Under the pieces are notes generated by a model. The model was not told where the DNA came from and ran no database searches. It was given only the letters and a program-made list of their open reading frames with translations. Made by a program: the position numbers and the translations under genes. Below, in pieces: positions 60,741-64,000 of a stretch of DNA of 64,000 bases. Position 1 is the stretch's first letter; every line of letters begins with the position of its first letter. Source of the DNA: Phoronis australis (Eukaryota > Phoronida > Phoronidae); the NCBI GenBank assembly GCA_002633005.1, contig NMRA01000894.1:1-64000 (forward strand). Reading direction: 5' to 3'.

Positions 60741-61955
60741 AAATTTACCCAAAATTGATTGGTTATTCCTTGCGCATCGATCGCGCGTGTGTGACAAAAG
60801 ATCCAAAATTATTGCACCACGTGCGATTTTACTTGTGCCATTGTTCATTTTCACTTAATTTGCACGCGTTTTTCTATCCTTCATCCACTATGAACAAAAT
60901 GATTTAAAATAAGTGGGGCACGTGACTCTGTATCGCTACTTAATTTGTAAGCTTTTAGAGACAGTATCCTCTCACTTCGTCGGTATGTGCATTTATTTGG
61001 CATTCTAAGTTGAAAAACTTATAATCGTTATTTACTTATGTCAAATTGTCAGGGTATACAGAATACGGATTTGAATACCTTGCTACAACAGCGGTGTGTT
61101 GCATACCGGGAAGATTCGTGGCTCGGACAATTGGCATTTAACACCGTAGAACTTTTAATAGCTAGCTATGCGAGTGTTTAGTGAATGCCTCAGGTGTGAC
61201 ATTTTAGCATTCAAAAACATGAAGTTAAAGACACCTACGTGCTAATAAAATCCAGGAATTATGCACCTTTATTCAAAATAATGGAGTCTTAACAAATTAT
61301 ATGCAGCTCTTTGTAATGTCCAAAAGTAAGGCCTTCGAAATATTGGGTAAATTTTCGATCAACAGGTCTTTGGATAGATGAGGTTCCGGACTATTTGGCT
61401 AACGAACTTTTGAGGCATCGGACAGATGGGTAATTTTTCTGGCTAATTGTTCGTCAGAAAATTGGACTGTGGAACCAAAAAATTTTGTGACTAATGGGTC
61501 ATAGCCGTGACAAATGGATTGTCGAAAAATTGGAATGTAACCACTAAGTCAAGATAGCTTTGACACACGAATTTCATAAGTAATAAAATAGTGAATCCTT
61601 TGAGTAAAATACAAAAAAAAACGCTAGCTATTTAAATAACTAAACCAAGATATCACCAACAGTTAGAATCGTTTTGTACGTATTGTTTCGGAAATAGTTG
61701 AAAACTGTTGTAGAAATTGGACCGTAAGAAACTCGTGAAGAAGTGAACAATAAATACCGAGTTTTTGTGAAGGCACGATCGCATCCCTTAAATTACAGTT
61801 GATTTATATTAAATGTACACTCGTGTGAGTTCTGTCACTTACTGAAATGGTGCTTTTTCCCTTTGTTAAGCAGGGTTCGGGAAGTCGTAAGACCTAAAAC
61901 AAACCTTCATATACACGAACCGCATCTATGCAACTTCAATAAAGGAATTTGACCG
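60741..61955. other. Intergenic stretch, nothing recognised
   Basis: AT-rich; it contains diverged words related to tagtccaaaagcc (for example near 61318) but no gene. Confidence 0.45.
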
Positions 61956-62219
61956 CATACCAGTCTGGCTAATGTAGGACCTTGTCGACATACCAGTCTG
62001 GCTAATGTAGGACCTTGTCGACATACCAGTCTGGCTAATGTAGGACCTTGTCGACATACCAGTCTGGCTAATGTAGGACCTTGTCGACATACCAGTCTGG
62101 CTAATGTAGGACCTTGTCGACATACCAGTCTGGCTAAAGTAGGACCTTGTCGACATACCAGTCTGGCTAATGTAGGACCTTGTCGACATACCAGTCTGGC
62201 TAATGTAGGACCTTGTCGA
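61956..62219. repeat. 33-bp minisatellite, 8 copies
   Basis: The unit cataccagtctggctaatgt plus aggaccttgtcga is almost perfectly conserved; one copy has aaagt for aatgt. The open minus frame (STRSYISQTGM repeats) follows from a period divisible by three. Confidence 0.95.
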
Positions 62220-62344
62220 CAAGTCTGTGCATATACAATTTCCCATGCCAGAAAAAACTTTTTTAAAGAGACCCTCCAGAAACCTGAAAAGGAGCCCCTC
62301 GCAAGCTACAGTGTATATCCAGGGAACACGTCCAAAAAAAACGC

Positions 62345-62390
62345 TTGTGTGCGTGTGTGTGCGCGCGCGCGCTTGCGTGTGTACACACAG
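62345..62390. repeat. TG/CG microsatellite
   Basis: Mixed gtgtgcgtgtgtgtgcgcgc run, with strong alternation of purines and pyrimidines. Confidence 0.85.
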
Positions 62391-64000
62391 GCACACGTAT
62401 ATACATATGCATAAATCTATATTCCACATTAGGGGGACTGCATTTTTATTTTCTTGATTAAGGGGACCATTTTTATATTTCTCATTATTGGAGATTTTTG
62501 AACAAAAATCTGCATATAGGCTGAGTGAGGCTATGAATGAGGTCCAGAGTAGATATGAAGATGTTTTTTTGAAAAAAAAATATTAATTTTGAAATAGATA
62601 ATTTTGGGGTCCACCTAATCATGTTTTTATAATACGAACTTGATGTTAAGGTGCCCGAAATAATGTATATACACATCATCTTAGAGACCATCACTAATTT
62701 CCACTTTTCTTGCACATATTTATAAAAGCAAAGACGTTATTCAGTGTTTTAATGTTGCAAAGTTCTTTTAAATTCTAACATATTCATGTTTCAATTTCAT
62801 AATACCAGTACAACATTAGGGAGACCAAGGTGTATATATATTGTATATACATAAACCATAAGGTTATCAATATTGGTTTAACACATTACCTTAGTACATG
62901 TAAAAAAGCAAATTAAGTCAAACGAGGGCTTTACTTATTTTCTTAACAAACAAAAGTATAAATGGGAAACATTAAGATGGCCGTCACCAATTCAGAACAC
63001 AGTAAACACCTCCAAAAGGTACCCTCAATAGTCCTAAGGTTCACACAGTAAACTCCTCCAAAAGGTTCACTCAATAGTCCTAAGGTTCACAAGTCGGACA
63101 TATGCAGGCATTTTTAAAAGTCTACTCGGTAAGTTCCAATGGTCACAAATATAAACATGTGCGAGGGATCACAAATCCGAAAGTTCACAAGTTCCACAAA
63201 AATTAAGGGTTTCATTATTCATATGACGAAATTTGCCCAACTAAACTGTTAAAATTAGACTACTGAATGTGTACAGCCTCCGCTATATTTTTAAAAGTCC
63301 ATTGCAATGATGAAATATTCGAAACTGATGCTATTACACAATGAAATTGCACCATAATCATAATCATACATGGACGACTGCAGTTTATGCTATAAAGGCA
63401 GTTCAATATGTGTCTGAAATGTATTTCTATTTTTGCTGAGGTGTGTTAGTGTCACTGATAATTTAAACATTTCACCTTGTCTACCACCTCCCAATCAATG
63501 CTAAAATGGCTAAGAGTTCAAACAATTATATTTAAGCACATACCAACAACTACAACAACAGTAACACAAGATTTTTCATAAAAATGTCTCGCCTATCACC
63601 AAGGTCGCTGACAACTGTTTCATAGCTCTTCAAAATGAGCCTCACTTCCTACCATCCACATTTATAACAGCAATCACGTTTCAGCAAGACACAAGCACAA
63701 ACGCATGATAGCTACAGATGCAAAACTTGAATACAGAGAAAAATATGGCGAAAATCACATGGTACAATGATATTTAGTTAAGGACAAAGGGGCAACCATA
63801 GCCGCTAGGAACATAATGTAAACCTAGAATTAGACAGCACATTAGATAGAATTCTGTTACACATTACATAATGTTCTCTATAACAATCACCTTCCTCTAA
63901 ACTCGGCTAACTATCTGGGTCTGCGAAACAATATACAGTAGCTGAGAGAGGAGTCATATTACTCAAACAATATATAGTAGCTGAGAGAGGAGTCATATTA
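62391..64000. other. Terminal intergenic stretch with small duplications
   Basis: Holds a 48-bp duplication (62998-63090; phrase caatagtcctaaggttcac) and a 39-bp duplication cut by the window edge (63926-64000; phrase agtagctgagagaggagtca). No gene recognised. Confidence 0.6.

Noticed and set aside
61926-62429. 167-residue minus-strand frame with STRSYISQTGM repeats
   Set aside because: Frame through a 33-bp minisatellite joined to a TG/CG microsatellite; no signal of a real gene.

Overview
This is animal nuclear DNA: AT-rich, intron-rich and crowded with transposon remnants and tandem repeats. Two assembly gaps are present (10887-10945 and 47955-48640). Gene content (TMEM59, an IL-17-type cytokine, mitochondrial ribosomal protein mL55, cystinosin), GT-AG introns of about 0.1-3 kb and many CpG-containing stretches suggest an invertebrate. 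A hemichordate, echinoderm, cephalochordate or lophotrochozoan would all fit; I cannot name the species from sequence alone.

Layout. (1) 1-2471: the last two visible coding exons of a TMEM59 orthologue on the plus strand; the intron between them holds a degenerate TIR element and a 15-bp minisatellite. (2) About 3.5-11.9 kb: gene-poor sequence with minisatellites, a CCAAT-box cluster and a gapped hAT-like MITE with an 8-bp target duplication. (3) 11.3-13.1 kb: a minus-strand IL-17 family gene with one coding exon, a predicted 5'UTR intron, a TATA-like box, an upstream kB-type match and an AU-rich 3'UTR. (4) 13.1-24.5 kb: mostly featureless intergenic DNA. (5) 24.5-26.8 kb: a two-coding-exon MRPL55 gene on the minus strand. 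(6) 27.6-42.0 kb: a transposon graveyard containing a 1.4-kb TA-flanked TIR element, two copies of a repeat rich in CTCF-like motifs, a 163-bp MITE nested in it, a 1.8-kb element with the same termini, a broken LINE with a second retroelement fragment inside it, and an almost perfect 47-bp inverted repeat. (7) 43.2-56.3 kb: a complete nine-exon cystinosin gene on the plus strand, predicted to encode 418 residues. (8) 56.7-64.0 kb: minisatellites and a second copy of a dispersed repeat also found in a cystinosin intron.

The genes do not form a pathway. TMEM59 (endolysosomal/autophagy membrane protein) and cystinosin (lysosomal cystine exporter) share a compartment, IL-17 is a secreted immune cytokine, and mL55 belongs to the mitoribosome. 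The most unusual material is non-genic: the CTCF-motif-bearing repeat, the TIR family with GC-rich subterminal repeats and a CpG-rich, exon-like interior, and the foldback repeat. Among the genes, the notable points are an alternative sorting signal on the cystinosin tail, an apparently non-conserved ATG16L1-binding motif in TMEM59, and a cytokine-type AU-rich element in the IL-17 3'UTR. All exon models come from splice-site reading and family resemblance recalled from knowledge; no alignment or search was run.
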